Below, one piece after another: positions 6,951 through 15,334 of a stretch of DNA of 64,000 bases (the stretch's first letter is position 1; each line of letters opens with the position of its first letter). Source of the stretch: Stieleria marina (GTDB lineage Bacteria; Planctomycetota; Planctomycetia; Pirellulales; Pirellulaceae); the NCBI GenBank assembly GCA_007741555.1, contig CP036526.1, forward strand, positions 6,014,001-6,078,000, read 5' to 3'. A program made the translations under genes and the position numbers. The notes beneath the pieces are model-generated. The model made no database searches. It was given only the letters and a program-made list of their open reading frames with translations, and was not told the DNA's origin.

Positions 6951-9868
6951 ATCACCGGCACGCCGACTGAGTAGCCCGAGATATCTCCGGGCGGCAGCTC
7001 ACCAATCGAATGGTTGCTAATCGGCACATTGCTGTTTGGCATACTGGTAAACGGCACGGTGCTGACCGGCACATCACTGACATTGATGATCTGTTCGGCC
7101 TGCTGATTGAAGCGAGGTTCTTCGGGCGGCAGCTTGATCTTGATACAGCAGTCGCTGCAATCTCCGTCGATCAATCCATCGTTTGTTGTACCGGGTAACG
7201 CCAGCAGTTCGTCGGTGGACAATTTGCCCGGATCGATCCAAAGTCCTTCGGGCGTCAATTCCATGGTGCCCAAATCGAAGTCCAAACCGCGGCGGACGAC
7301 TTCGTAGTTGACAAAGATATTGAGCAACGAGTTTTGCGAATTCAGCAAATCTGACAACGCCGAAATCGTATCTCGAGCCGCGGTCGGACCACTGCTAAGG
7401 CCCCGTGCATCGCGGAACGACCGAATGTCTTCGTTCAATTCAATCTGTGCCGCCGCGATCCGAACCGATTGTCGGCCCAATTCAAAGTTGACACGATTGG
7501 ATTGCAACTGCCGCACTTGGCCACGGAGGAGTTGCCAAATGCCATCTTCAAAACCGTAGTAGCTTCGTTTGGCCTGCTCGTACTCGATTAGCGATTGCCG
7601 GTACGTGTTACGTTCTTGCAATCGAGTGATCGGAGCGTCCCACTGTAGTCCGGCACGCAGCCGTCCCGTGCTGCCACGCAGACTGAGCGGATTGTTACCG
7701 ACGTTTTGCACATCGCCAGTGAATACGATGTCCAGCGAACTTTCCAAATCGTCCGCGTTGAATTCGATCAGACGCCAGGCATCGACCAACGAAGCACGAG
7801 CATTGGCCCAGTCACGTCGATTCTTGCGAGCGATCTCGAAGGCGGTCGCTGGATCGATTTCGACTTCCGGCAAGATCACGCTTTCTGTCCGAGCACGTGC
7901 CTGAATCAACTGCAACGCCAAGACATCGTCACCCATGTCGGCCAACAAATCTTGCGAGAACAAAATGATCTCATCGCGAAGTCGTCGAGCACGATCGTAG
8001 GGCGTTCCGTCACCCGCCTGCGTGCTGGTGAACTTGGTCATCGATGCTTCTAGCTTGGCGATCCGAGCCGTATACGAATTCAACCGTTTGAGAAGTTTTT
8101 CGTAGTCTTTGCTCAATCGATCGCGAAGTGTATCGAGTTCGCCGATCTCAAAAATCGACTCGTCCAGTTCTTTGACGTTCAAGAGCGTGCAAATATTGTC
8201 ACGTTCAAGTCGATACAGTTCGACCAAGTTTTCGTTTTGCTCTTTTCGCTCGGGCACCGACTCGGTCAGGAGCTCGATGTCTTTGCGAATTCGTGGAAGG
8301 TCATCATCAATCAGCTTCTTGTTGAACGCTGAAAGCGGTTCGATACTTTCTTGCAAAAGGCTCATCTTCTCGCCGATACTGCTGGACCAATCCAGCTTAC
8401 TCTCCGGCAATCCTGTCGCAGGATCGACGTCCGATTCTGTCTCTTGCAGCAGGGCCACATTAATCTCACCCACGGCGTTGCGGACTTTGATCAGTTGTTC
8501 GCGGCGACTGCGAAGATTGCGGTCGATCAGCTCGAACTGCTCCAAAATCGGATCTTCGATCTTGATACAGATGTAAGGTGGCAATCCAAGGTCGCCGACA
8601 AATCCGTCAAGCGAACCTTGATAGGCGGCTTGCCGGGACACCAATTGGCTTTGGGCATTCAAGAGAGCCGATTTAGCCTGAGCGACTTGCAACCGCTGGC
8701 GAATGATGGCTTCTGGATCGTCTGGGATCGTCGTTAGAAGTTCGATCAGTGTGTTTTCCAGGACCAGCAAGTTCTCGCTGAGACGAGCGATGTTTTCTTC
8801 CAAGTTTTGAATCTGCAATTGATCCTGTAGCAAACCAAAGAAGCCGCCCGCTTGCGGTACACCGCCGCCTCCGCCGACACCAGCGTTACCGCTACCGTTT
8901 AGACCGGCGAATCCACCGCCGAGCCCGTTGAACCCACCAAGCCCGACGCCAAATACACCACCACTACGCCGAACCGTGCTTTCGGTCCCACGGCCGATAG
9001 TGATGTTCAGGTAAAAACTACGTCGATAGCGTTCGAATGAACGGACGTTTGCCAGCAGAGAACGCTCAGCACGTGTGAGGCGTTCCATCACCCGGTCGCG
9101 ACCGGCTCCCCGAAGCAGCGGTTGAATCAGCGAAAAGTCCAAAACAGTCGTGGCACTTTGTGCACTAGGACCACTTAGCTCCCACACAATGCTGTTGGCG
9201 ACACCCGCGATCAGTTCACCCCCCGTTGCCAGCGAACGTTGCAAAGCAAGGTCGCGACGCCCGTTACTATTGGGGCCGATCTCAAAGGTGGTGCTACGCA
9301 CACCGGTATCGGTGCGACGATCGCCTGATCCGGTCAAAAACGCGCTGGCACCGCCAAAGAACTGCGTGTCAAACTGAAAGCGTTCGCTGCTGACGTCCAG
9401 TGCCGACAGGTAAAGCTCTTCGAGCTGCTCTTGGTAGTCCGGCGAATGCAGCAGCGCGATCTGGACGGCGGTTTCGGCATTAAGGACCAGCACGCCGTCT
9501 TCGTTGAGCGGCAAGAATTCCCACCAATCGGGACTTTCGACGCTATTGGTGACGCCCGCGGCCTCCCACATGGGGTATCCGCGACGCCCATCGACACATT
9601 GCATGTATCGATGTGACGCCGGATCGTCGATCGGCATTGGCTGAAAATCCAAGTCGAACGGATTGAACATTCGACTACGACGGTCAATGTCGATCCGGGC
9701 CGGAGCAGGCGCCGGACGGGCCGTGTGGGCGGATTTCTCCCGAATCAGAGCATGGGCCTCCATGTCCGCCTGCTTGCGGTAATACTGGCGATGACAGCCG
9801 GCAAAGAGGCCCATGGCCACAATGCTTGCAATAGCTAAAACCGGTGCTGGACGGGTAAATGAAGTCAT
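6941..9868 (-). CDS. TolC-like outer-membrane efflux lipoprotein, enlarged
   Basis: The protein is 975 residues from ATG 9868, about twice the size of ordinary TolC-family proteins (430-500). The start is chosen because it places a lipoprotein signal at the N-terminus, with lipobox LFAGC and acylated Cys25; a GTG start 72 bases upstream would bury it. Alternating amphipathic and coiled-coil helices with ALQRSLATGGEL, DFSLIQPLLRGAGRD and a late GLQWDAPITRLQERNTYRQ segment are typical of outer-membrane efflux proteins. A Gly-rich stretch (about 303-345) and a long coiled-coil section (about 355-650) sit in the middle. No RND or MFP partner lies next to it in this window. The C-terminal codons overlap the convergent small gene. 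Confidence 0.85.
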   Translation of the reverse strand: MTSFTRPAPVLAIASIVAMGLFAGCHRQYYRKQADMEAHALIREKSAHTARPAPAPARIDIDRRSRMFNPFDLDFQPMPIDDPASHRYMQCVDGRRGYPMWEAAGVTNSVESPDWWEFLPLNEDGVLVLNAETAVQIALLHSPDYQEQLEELYLSALDVSSERFQFDTQFFGGASAFLTGSGDRRTDTGVRSTTFEIGPNSNGRRDLALQRSLATGGELIAGVANSIVWELSGPSAQSATTVLDFSLIQPLLRGAGRDRVMERLTRAERSLLANVRSFERYRRSFYLNITIGRGTESTVRRSGGVFGVGLGGFNGLGGGFAGLNGSGNAGVGGGGGVPQAGGFFGLLQDQLQIQNLEENIARLSENLLVLENTLIELLTTIPDDPEAIIRQRLQVAQAKSALLNAQSQLVSRQAAYQGSLDGFVGDLGLPPYICIKIEDPILEQFELIDRNLRSRREQLIKVRNAVGEINVALLQETESDVDPATGLPESKLDWSSSIGEKMSLLQESIEPLSAFNKKLIDDDLPRIRKDIELLTESVPERKEQNENLVELYRLERDNICTLLNVKELDESIFEIGELDTLRDRLSKDYEKLLKRLNSYTARIAKLEASMTKFTSTQAGDGTPYDRARRLRDEIILFSQDLLADMGDDVLALQLIQARARTESVILPEVEIDPATAFEIARKNRRDWANARASLVDAWRLIEFNADDLESSLDIVFTGDVQNVGNNPLSLRGSTGRLRAGLQWDAPITRLQERNTYRQSLIEYEQAKRSYYGFEDGIWQLLRGQVRQLQSNRVNFELGRQSVRIAAAQIELNEDIRSFRDARGLSSGPTAARDTISALSDLLNSQNSLLNIFVNYEVVRRGLDFDLGTMELTPEGLWIDPGKLSTDELLALPGTTNDGLIDGDCSDCCIKIKLPPEEPRFNQQAEQIINVSDVPVSTVPFTSMPNSNVPISNHSIGELPPGDISGYSVGVPVIQE

Positions 9869-10447
9869 CACGATGATCCGCGGGAATGGGGAAATCGATG
9901 TGGGCACGAGAATCCGCGTTTCTGGCGCGGTCCCTGCCACCGAATCGACTTCGGCGCGAATAATCCGGTTGCTTCACTGGTATCACCAGTCCTGCTGATT
10001 GTTTGCCCCCCAATGGTGAGTCTCGTACCGATTTTTAGGATGCTAATGGCTAACGCGGACGGTGCGTCAGCGTCGATCGATAGGAATAAGCCACTGATGC
10101 AATGCGGAGCTGCCGGCAAACTCTGCTGAATAAATTGAGTTTGAGCCCGGGATTTCCGAGAAAACCTTGACGTTACAAGCCACCCAACTTACTATCCGAC
10201 AGGGTGCTATTCCCGCGGTGTGAGTGATCTGCTTGACCTGGTGGTTCGCTTTTGCACCGAGCCATCGCCCTTAAATGATCATGGCCGTTGCCCTTTATTG
10301 AAGTCGGTGGGCAAATATTCAGATTATCATCGACCCAATTCGGCCCTTATCCCAAACCGCTTAGAACGCAATCCTTGTCAAATTCATCTCCTCGCCGAGC
10401 ATCGATCTCGATGCCCCCCAGAGCACACTGACTGAGCATTTAGCATT
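9869..10447. other. 579-base divergent intergenic region
   Basis: This separates the divergent TolC-like and coiled-coil membrane protein genes, so promoters for both are expected. I see no convincing ORF. One perfect palindrome is present, ACTGGT-N3-ACCAGT at 9976-9990, 108-122 bases upstream of the TolC-like start; it could be an operator or a short hairpin. No RNA gene was recognised. Confidence 0.4.
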
Positions 10448-11845
10448 ATGAAGTTTGCAATTCTGGGTGTCTTGATCTTGATCGTGATCGCCTTCATCTA
10501 TTTGCTTTGGAAAGCATCCAAGCATTGGCGTTGGTATCACATCACGACTGCCGTGATCACCATGATTCTGGCGATCACGCTGGTCTTCCCTACCGCCATG
10601 GTTTTGAAGAGCCGTGCGGCATGGCATCAAATCAAAGAAAAACTGGAAGTCCAGGCTGAGAACGCCCAACAAGAAAATACGCTGATCAAGTACGGCGACC
10701 CGACCGATGCCAACACAGGTGTCGGATTGTTGGAATTAACACAGCAACTTGGCAAACTGGGACGCGAAGCTGGTCGTCGATGGCGTGGCCTGCAGTTGCA
10801 AAACGCAAACGCTCAGGGCGTCACATTACGTGCCATCCCCACGACGCCTCCGCCTGGCATCCCCGGCAACGACGACGGCGCTGCGGCACCCGAACCAGCG
10901 TCTTTGCCACAAGCCAACTTGGTCGTCTACGGTTTTGCCGAAGGCAACTATCAGAACCAATCGGTTCCCGTTTTTTACTTAGGTGAATTTCGCGTCGAAG
11001 CGAGTGCAGGCAATCAATTGACGCTGTCGCCGACAGGTCCGTTGGAACCCGCACAGCTCCAGGCGATCTCAGGCGGCAGAGCCGCGCGATGGTCGCTTTA
11101 CGAAATGTTGCCCCTTGATGGGCACGAACCCTTTGTCGCAGACGGCAGCGAAAGCAACGATGACAATGTGTTTGGCCGTATCGACGATGCACTAGTCAAT
11201 CAATTGCTTGGCAACAAAATTCGTCCGGAGACACTGCAAGAGTATCTCCGCGACGGATCACGATCCAATCCAGACGACGTACTGCTGAGTCGCTGGGTAA
11301 AAGTCGAGTTTACAAAGAACCACAAAATTGACGTCGATTCGCCAACGCAACAGGGCGCACTCGAAGGCGGCTTCTTTGATGCCAGCGGCCGAGCAGTGGA
11401 CAGCCGACTTCAGCGCGGCGAAGGCGGCGACACACTTTTCCGCGCCGAACAGCAGATCATTGTCAAAGAAGAAGCCGCCAAACAACTGATCGACGTCGAT
11501 GGCGTCGCAAAGTTAGTGGACACCTACTACCTGCGACCTCTGAATGACTATCGGTTCGTTCTTCGCCGACTGCGTTTGCGAATCAATGAAGCGGCAAGCC
11601 GAAAGATCGAACTGGATTTTGAAAACAAAGTCCTCCAAGACGCCAAAGACGCGACGGATTCGATGCTGACGGTGAACCAAGAGATCAAGCTTAAATTGGA
11701 GCAGGATCAGGATCAGGTCAGCGTAGAACTGAAGGCCGTTTCGGATTACGAAGCGGAAGTCCGAGCGAAGGTTGACGAACTCCAGAAAGAATGCCAACGG
11801 CTGTATCAGGACAATCTGCGTCTTGAAAAATTGCTGCCAAGGTAA
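10448..11845 (+). CDS. hypothetical membrane protein with C-terminal coiled coil
   Basis: The 465-residue protein has two close N-terminal membrane helices (about 3-20 and 32-52), then a long non-membrane part. Residues 58-80 and the last ~80 residues, which are rich in Glu, Lys, Gln and Leu, look like coiled coil; the middle contains two segments resembling beta-rich domains. I do not recognise the family. It starts with ATG at 10448 after a long intergenic region. The N-terminal hairpin plus extended coiled coil suggests a membrane-tethered structural or scaffold role, which is inference. No neighbour in the same operon gives a further clue; the next gene is convergent. Confidence 0.8.
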   Translation: MKFAILGVLILIVIAFIYLLWKASKHWRWYHITTAVITMILAITLVFPTAMVLKSRAAWHQIKEKLEVQAENAQQENTLIKYGDPTDANTGVGLLELTQQLGKLGREAGRRWRGLQLQNANAQGVTLRAIPTTPPPGIPGNDDGAAAPEPASLPQANLVVYGFAEGNYQNQSVPVFYLGEFRVEASAGNQLTLSPTGPLEPAQLQAISGGRAARWSLYEMLPLDGHEPFVADGSESNDDNVFGRIDDALVNQLLGNKIRPETLQEYLRDGSRSNPDDVLLSRWVKVEFTKNHKIDVDSPTQQGALEGGFFDASGRAVDSRLQRGEGGDTLFRAEQQIIVKEEAAKQLIDVDGVAKLVDTYYLRPLNDYRFVLRRLRLRINEAASRKIELDFENKVLQDAKDATDSMLTVNQEIKLKLEQDQDQVSVELKAVSDYEAEVRAKVDELQKECQRLYQDNLRLEKLLPR

Positions 11846-11868
11846 TTTCGCCAGCCAACATCGCTTTG

Positions 11869-11896
11869 ATTCCCGAGAGCTCATTCCCGAGAGCTC
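11869..11896. repeat. tandem 14-base direct repeat
   Basis: Two exact head-to-tail copies of ATTCCCGAGAGCTC occupy 11869-11882 and 11883-11896, in the gap between two convergent genes. A degenerate third start (AATTCGGAGC) follows. A weak hairpin (GCGTT...AACGC, 11919-11936) lies downstream and may help end transcription. Confidence 0.8.
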
Positions 11897-11956
11897 AATT
11901 CGGAGCCTTCATTTACGGGCGTTCGTTTTCAAACGCTCATTTTCGAGCGAGGAATT

Positions 11957-12430
11957 CTAGATTGGACGCTGCCCGTCTTCGTACAAGGCACTGACGTACA
12001 ATCCTTGCTGCTTGACCGGTGTTCGTGCCGCACCGATGTGCTGCCGAGCCACTCGCATCACATCGCGCCGGGAAATCTGCCCCTTCAGTCGTCGTTCATC
12101 GTCCAAGACCGGCAACCGTCGGCAGGCAGCGTCGATGAAGGTCTGGGCGACCGTCAGAAAATCCGTCTCCTCTGTGATGACTCTTGGATTTCGATCGACA
12201 AAGGCCATCAACATGTTCGATGGCAACTGTTCGTAGGCTGCGTCCAATACGAAACGCATGCACGACTTCTCTGAAAAGATACCCAAAAATCGGCCATCCG
12301 GATCGACCACCGGTGCGCCGGAGATCTTCTTTCGTAACAGGACATCAATCGCATCGAAGACGTCCATCTCTGGTGAAAGCGTAATCAGGTTTGAAACCAT
12401 CATTTCACGGGCGACAATACTTGGAATCAT
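11957..12430 (-). CDS. CBS-domain pair protein
   Basis: The 157-residue protein consists of two CBS domains: VVDPDGRFLGIFSEKSCMR (first, about 40-60) and VLDDERRLKGQISRRDVMR (second, about 105-125). CBS pairs (Bateman modules) bind adenosyl ligands such as AMP, ATP or SAM and regulate partner proteins. No catalytic domain is attached, so it would act as a free-standing sensor or regulator. The ATG at 12430 is preferred over an upstream GTG region because an AGAGG ribosome-binding site sits about 9 bases ahead of it and the CBS fold begins directly after it. The stop is convergent with the gene ending at 11845. The ligand is unknown. Confidence 0.88.
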   Translation of the reverse strand: MIPSIVAREMMVSNLITLSPEMDVFDAIDVLLRKKISGAPVVDPDGRFLGIFSEKSCMRFVLDAAYEQLPSNMLMAFVDRNPRVITEETDFLTVAQTFIDAACRRLPVLDDERRLKGQISRRDVMRVARQHIGAARTPVKQQGLYVSALYEDGQRPI

Positions 12431-12540
12431 TGGGGCTGCCTCTAAGAGAAAAAAACGCGAAGAGCAAGAGCCCCCAGCAATCGAAACTCGCTGAGGTCTG
12501 TCACCAGCGTGTCGCACCGACATAGCAGTCGTCAAGAAAA

Positions 12541-12711
12541 TTAGTCGCAGTTTCCGCGACGTTGCATCAACAGCAATCGCCCTTCACGAACGATGCTGCA
12601 TGGATGCCAAGTGTCGGCAGCGGGCACCGCGATGCGTAAATCGCGTGCTTCCAGCAAGTCACGCCGCCAATGATTGGTTGGATGGACGGGCAACACTTGG
12701 GCACGATACAT
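12541..12711 (-). CDS. possible 56-residue small protein
   Basis: An uninterrupted ATG-to-TAA frame of 57 codons begins MYRAQVLPVHPTNHWRRD and ends LLLMQRRGNCD. Codon choice resembles the neighbours, with natural use of CGT, CGC, GTG and CTG, and Trp, His and Cys residues are spread as in a folded small domain rather than in a shadow frame. It is short, has no clear ribosome-binding site, and its start lies beside a palindrome at 12714-12733. It is transcribed toward the CBS gene, 110 bases ahead of it, so the two could be co-transcribed. No family recognised. Confidence 0.42.
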   Translation of the reverse strand: MYRAQVLPVHPTNHWRRDLLEARDLRIAVPAADTWHPCSIVREGRLLLMQRRGNCD

Positions 12712-12713
12712 TA

Positions 12714-12733
12714 GTTGTGATACTTTTCACAAC
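12714..12733. promoter_or_regulatory. CRP/FNR-like palindromic operator candidate
   Basis: Seven-base perfect inverted arms (GTTGTGA and TCACAAC) separated by six bases contain TGTGA-N6-TCACA, the textbook half-site arrangement of CRP/FNR-family operators. It lies 17 bases before the ATG at 12751 and 2 bases before the divergent small ORF start at 12711. The closeness to the 12751 start would favour repression, or it may simply be a 5' UTR hairpin. No CRP-family regulator gene is present in the window. Confidence 0.4.
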
Positions 12734-12750
12734 AATGGGAAAACAGATTG

Positions 12751-13230
12751 ATGACAGGTCAGTGGGTTGAAATTGAGTTTGATTGCTTGCCACTTCGCAG
12801 TGTCACACGCATCGACGTTCCCGTGGACGCGTCACCGGTCTACGAACAGTTTGTCCTGCGCGTCAAAGCGGCGATGGCAAAGCATGGAACGCACAACACT
12901 TATTACGTGCATCAAGGTCGATGTGTGTTTCACTTGACCAATGATCCGCAACGTGGTGAAGTCGCGTTTAGGTTCGAGGGCACGGCGATGACCGACACCA
13001 AAGATCGGCTAACCAAATCGGTTGACCTGGAAATCACTTTGGATCGCGAAACCTGTACGTGGCTGACCGAACCGATCGTCGCGTTTTTGACCGAAAGCGT
13101 TCAGCACGCCTTGATGGTCGAATTCGATCGCTACATCGATGCTGGAGACCTGCAGCGAACACAAGAGCGAATCGAAAAGATCAATCAACAAAGCGACGAA
13201 GCCGACGGTTTTGTGGGCATGTATCTCTGA
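12751..13230 (+). CDS. conserved-looking hypothetical protein
   Basis: The 159-residue soluble protein has no signal peptide or membrane helix. It starts with a beta-rich part (WVEIEFDCLPLRSVTRIDVP) containing phrases such as RCVFHLTNDPQRGEVAFRFEG, and ends with an amphipathic helical tail. I do not recognise the family. ATG at 12751 is chosen over a TTG immediately before it; a GGGA lies about 11 bases upstream. It ends exactly one base before the stop codon of the convergent 390-residue gene, leaving no terminator space. A CRP-like palindrome lies just upstream. Confidence 0.78.
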   Translation: MTGQWVEIEFDCLPLRSVTRIDVPVDASPVYEQFVLRVKAAMAKHGTHNTYYVHQGRCVFHLTNDPQRGEVAFRFEGTAMTDTKDRLTKSVDLEITLDRETCTWLTEPIVAFLTESVQHALMVEFDRYIDAGDLQRTQERIEKINQQSDEADGFVGMYL

Positions 13231-14403
13231 TCAGTTTTGCGACGCGTGCAGTGCCGCGGCATAACCCAAGACATCGTTGCGTCGTTGGCAATAACCCAAA
13301 ATGGCTTCATAAGCATCGCCATTGCTTGATGCTTTAGAGCGATCGGCAATGTCCATCAGTAGCGGCACGATTCGCTGGGCAGGCACATCGTCAGGAACAA
13401 GCGAGATCGCGGCGTCGATGGCTTCTTGAAAACGACCACTACGATCCAGCAGACTGACATACGTTTCGATCGCTGCGGTGCCGTGCTGAACGACATCAAC
13501 ACTTTTGGCTTTGCGTTCAAAGTATTTCAGTCCCGCGTCGACATCGTCGCCCAACAGCACAGAATAAAACGTTGAGTACGCGGGGTAAAAATCGACGAAC
13601 GGCTCATCACCTGGATACTGGAACTGGTGGTTGAGACGGCGGCCATACTGTGTCATCTCCCACGCTTTTTTCATCGATGGCTGATCGGTTAGCACCGACG
13701 CGATTCGAACCGTGGATGCTAAGTGGGTCGTATCCAAATGGTAGCCGCCTTCGTCCAGCACCCACTTACGTGACGTAATCATGTCGGCCAACGACTCCGT
13801 TGGATCGGGCGCTGAATCTCTCTCTGTTATGTCATCACGCACCAGCCCAATCAATTCGTCATAGAGGTGATTGAGCAATCGCGATGCAGCGGCCTGCTGG
13901 TCCGTTTTACTGCGCTGCGATAGCGACTGTTCGTACAGCGTGATACTGTTGCACGTTCCCTGATGGTCCAGCACGGCTTGGAAGCCACGTCCGACGTCGA
14001 CGCCTTCGTGCAACAAGACTTGAATCATGTCGTCGTAGTTGTCGTCGTTGATTTCGATGTCCTGGACCAAATCCCGCGCCAGACTAGTGTCGCCGGTGGG
14101 CCGCAGGTACATCCAGCCGTCGGTGATGCGCCCGTCTTGGATTAACATCGTTCCGGTTTCGCGGCACGCGTCCAGCAACCCAGCTTCAAGCTGGCGTTCG
14201 GCGTCTTCGGGATGCGTCGCTTCGTCATCCGACGCTAGCAGCGGCATTCCCAGTCCGTGCCGGATTCGCATCTTCAACGCTTCGAACAGCTCGATTGGCA
14301 AACGAGACTGTCGAAAATGGTCGACCAGCTGATCCAACATCTCGGAGCAGTTGGCACGGTGATCAGCAAGTACGGCAAAAATGGGTGAATCCGTCTGAGA
14401 CAT
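13231..14403 (-). CDS. helical hypothetical protein, last gene of the WXG100 operon
   Basis: The 390-residue soluble protein lacks signal or membrane segments. Its C-terminal half (about 270-390) has TPR-like helix pairs, for example GLKYFERKAKSVDVV, GRFQEAIDAAISLVP and AYEAILGYCQRRNDVLG; the N-terminal half is acidic with stretches like IEINDDNYDDMIQVLLHEG. No catalytic motif is visible. It is fourth in a minus-strand series: TPR protein, WXG100-like protein, coiled-coil protein, then this one after 107 bases. By position it may be a cytosolic chaperone or adaptor of the WXG100 substrate; that is inference. Family not recognised. Confidence 0.8.
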   Translation of the reverse strand: MSQTDSPIFAVLADHRANCSEMLDQLVDHFRQSRLPIELFEALKMRIRHGLGMPLLASDDEATHPEDAERQLEAGLLDACRETGTMLIQDGRITDGWMYLRPTGDTSLARDLVQDIEINDDNYDDMIQVLLHEGVDVGRGFQAVLDHQGTCNSITLYEQSLSQRSKTDQQAAASRLLNHLYDELIGLVRDDITERDSAPDPTESLADMITSRKWVLDEGGYHLDTTHLASTVRIASVLTDQPSMKKAWEMTQYGRRLNHQFQYPGDEPFVDFYPAYSTFYSVLLGDDVDAGLKYFERKAKSVDVVQHGTAAIETYVSLLDRSGRFQEAIDAAISLVPDDVPAQRIVPLLMDIADRSKASSNGDAYEAILGYCQRRNDVLGYAAALHASQN

Positions 14404-14510
14404 GAATCAATCTGATCGGGGAAAGGACAGGAACACAGACCACCAATGGAAAGGCTAGCCAAGCGATCTTCAAGAGGTCTGGTAAACCATCGCGGCCCCA
14501 AACGCCTTGC

Positions 14511-15011
14511 TTAGCCTTGTTCAGACGGCGGTTCGGACTTTTCTGCGTAACGCCTCAAGTGTTCGATCAACGTTTTCAGTTCGCCGGCCGCCTTGGGCAG
14601 CAAGACATCACAGTGCTCCGAAACATCAGCTAACGGCCCCAAGACGACGTCGCATTCATGTGAAATCTCCACGGCAATGGCCTTGGCGAGACGACTCTTT
14701 TCGCGGCACAGGTCCAACCGTCGTTTGGCCTGATTGACTCGGTTGACCGCTTCGGTCGCCGCGGGTCGGTCCGAGGCGCGGACAGCGGCGCGTTTTTGCG
14801 ACAGATTATCCTTGGCTTCATTCAGTTCTCGTTCGGCCAACTCGATTTGCCGACGCCAATAGCGAGGGCGGTCATCAGCGAAGTACTGATCGGCTCGATG
14901 AATTGCCATCCGCAATTCTTGCAGAACCGCATCCCAGTTGTCAGACAGTTTCAACAAACCAGCATGAAATGCGGCGAGCGATTCGATATCACGGACATTA
15001 CTTTCCGACAT
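14511..15011 (-). CDS. coiled-coil partner protein of WXG100
   Basis: The 166-residue, almost all-helical protein has heptad patterns from about 35 to 120 (for example QIELAERELNEAKDNLSQKR) and an N-terminal AFHAGLLKLSDNWDAVLQEL helix. The pattern DRPRYWRRQI followed by a long Glu/Lys/Arg coiled coil and a final helix ending LKTLIEHLRRYAE resembles a planctomycete protein I associate from memory with WXG100 genes, but I cannot verify this here. It begins 9 bases after the WXG100-like gene, so translation is probably coupled. It may form a helical-hairpin partner or secreted substrate. No enzymatic motif is visible. Confidence 0.82.
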   Translation of the reverse strand: MSESNVRDIESLAAFHAGLLKLSDNWDAVLQELRMAIHRADQYFADDRPRYWRRQIELAERELNEAKDNLSQKRAAVRASDRPAATEAVNRVNQAKRRLDLCREKSRLAKAIAVEISHECDVVLGPLADVSEHCDVLLPKAAGELKTLIEHLRRYAEKSEPPSEQG

Positions 15012-15020
15012 GAGCGTTTA

Positions 15021-15290
15021 CTAATGGCCCAAGTAAGCGTCAATTTGTTCGGCCTTGCGCATCAGGTAAGGCACGTGCTGTTCAGTGTTTTTGATCAGTC
15101 GCGCCAGCTGACGCATCTGGTCGGTGAACTCTTCGGCAAATTTGCGTTGCTGCTCATCACGCCAAGTCTGTTCCAATTGATTCATTTGCGATGCGATCGC
15201 CGTGGAACGTTGTTTCAGTTCTTCAGAAAATCGATGCAACTGGCCAGCGAACTGACGCAAGTGTTCGGGATCAACGACTGCTTGGCTCAT
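15021..15290 (-). CDS. WXG100-like (ESX/type VII substrate family) protein
   Basis: The 89-residue protein has the size and helix-turn-helix plan of WXG100 proteins. Helix 1 spans about 8-37 and helix 2 about 46-80; the turn carries LEQTWRDEQQRKF, with Trp43 at the position of the diagnostic WXG motif but Asp in place of Gly. WXG100 proteins are typically secreted, folded helical hairpins of type VII (ESX/WSS) systems. There is no cleavable signal, as expected. It sits between a TPR gene (44 bases upstream) and a coiled-coil gene (9 bases downstream). No EssC/EccC-type ATPase lies in the window, so secretion is inferred from family only. Confidence 0.82.
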   Translation of the reverse strand: MSQAVVDPEHLRQFAGQLHRFSEELKQRSTAIASQMNQLEQTWRDEQQRKFAEEFTDQMRQLARLIKNTEQHVPYLMRKAEQIDAYLGH

Positions 15291-15334
15291 CGGGGACTAC
15301 TTTCGATGCAAAAGGAATGGGACACGGGAAAGCA

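Noticed and set aside
10220-10435. 71-residue plus-strand ORF in the divergent intergenic region
   Set aside because: No coding character or signal; sits where promoters are expected.
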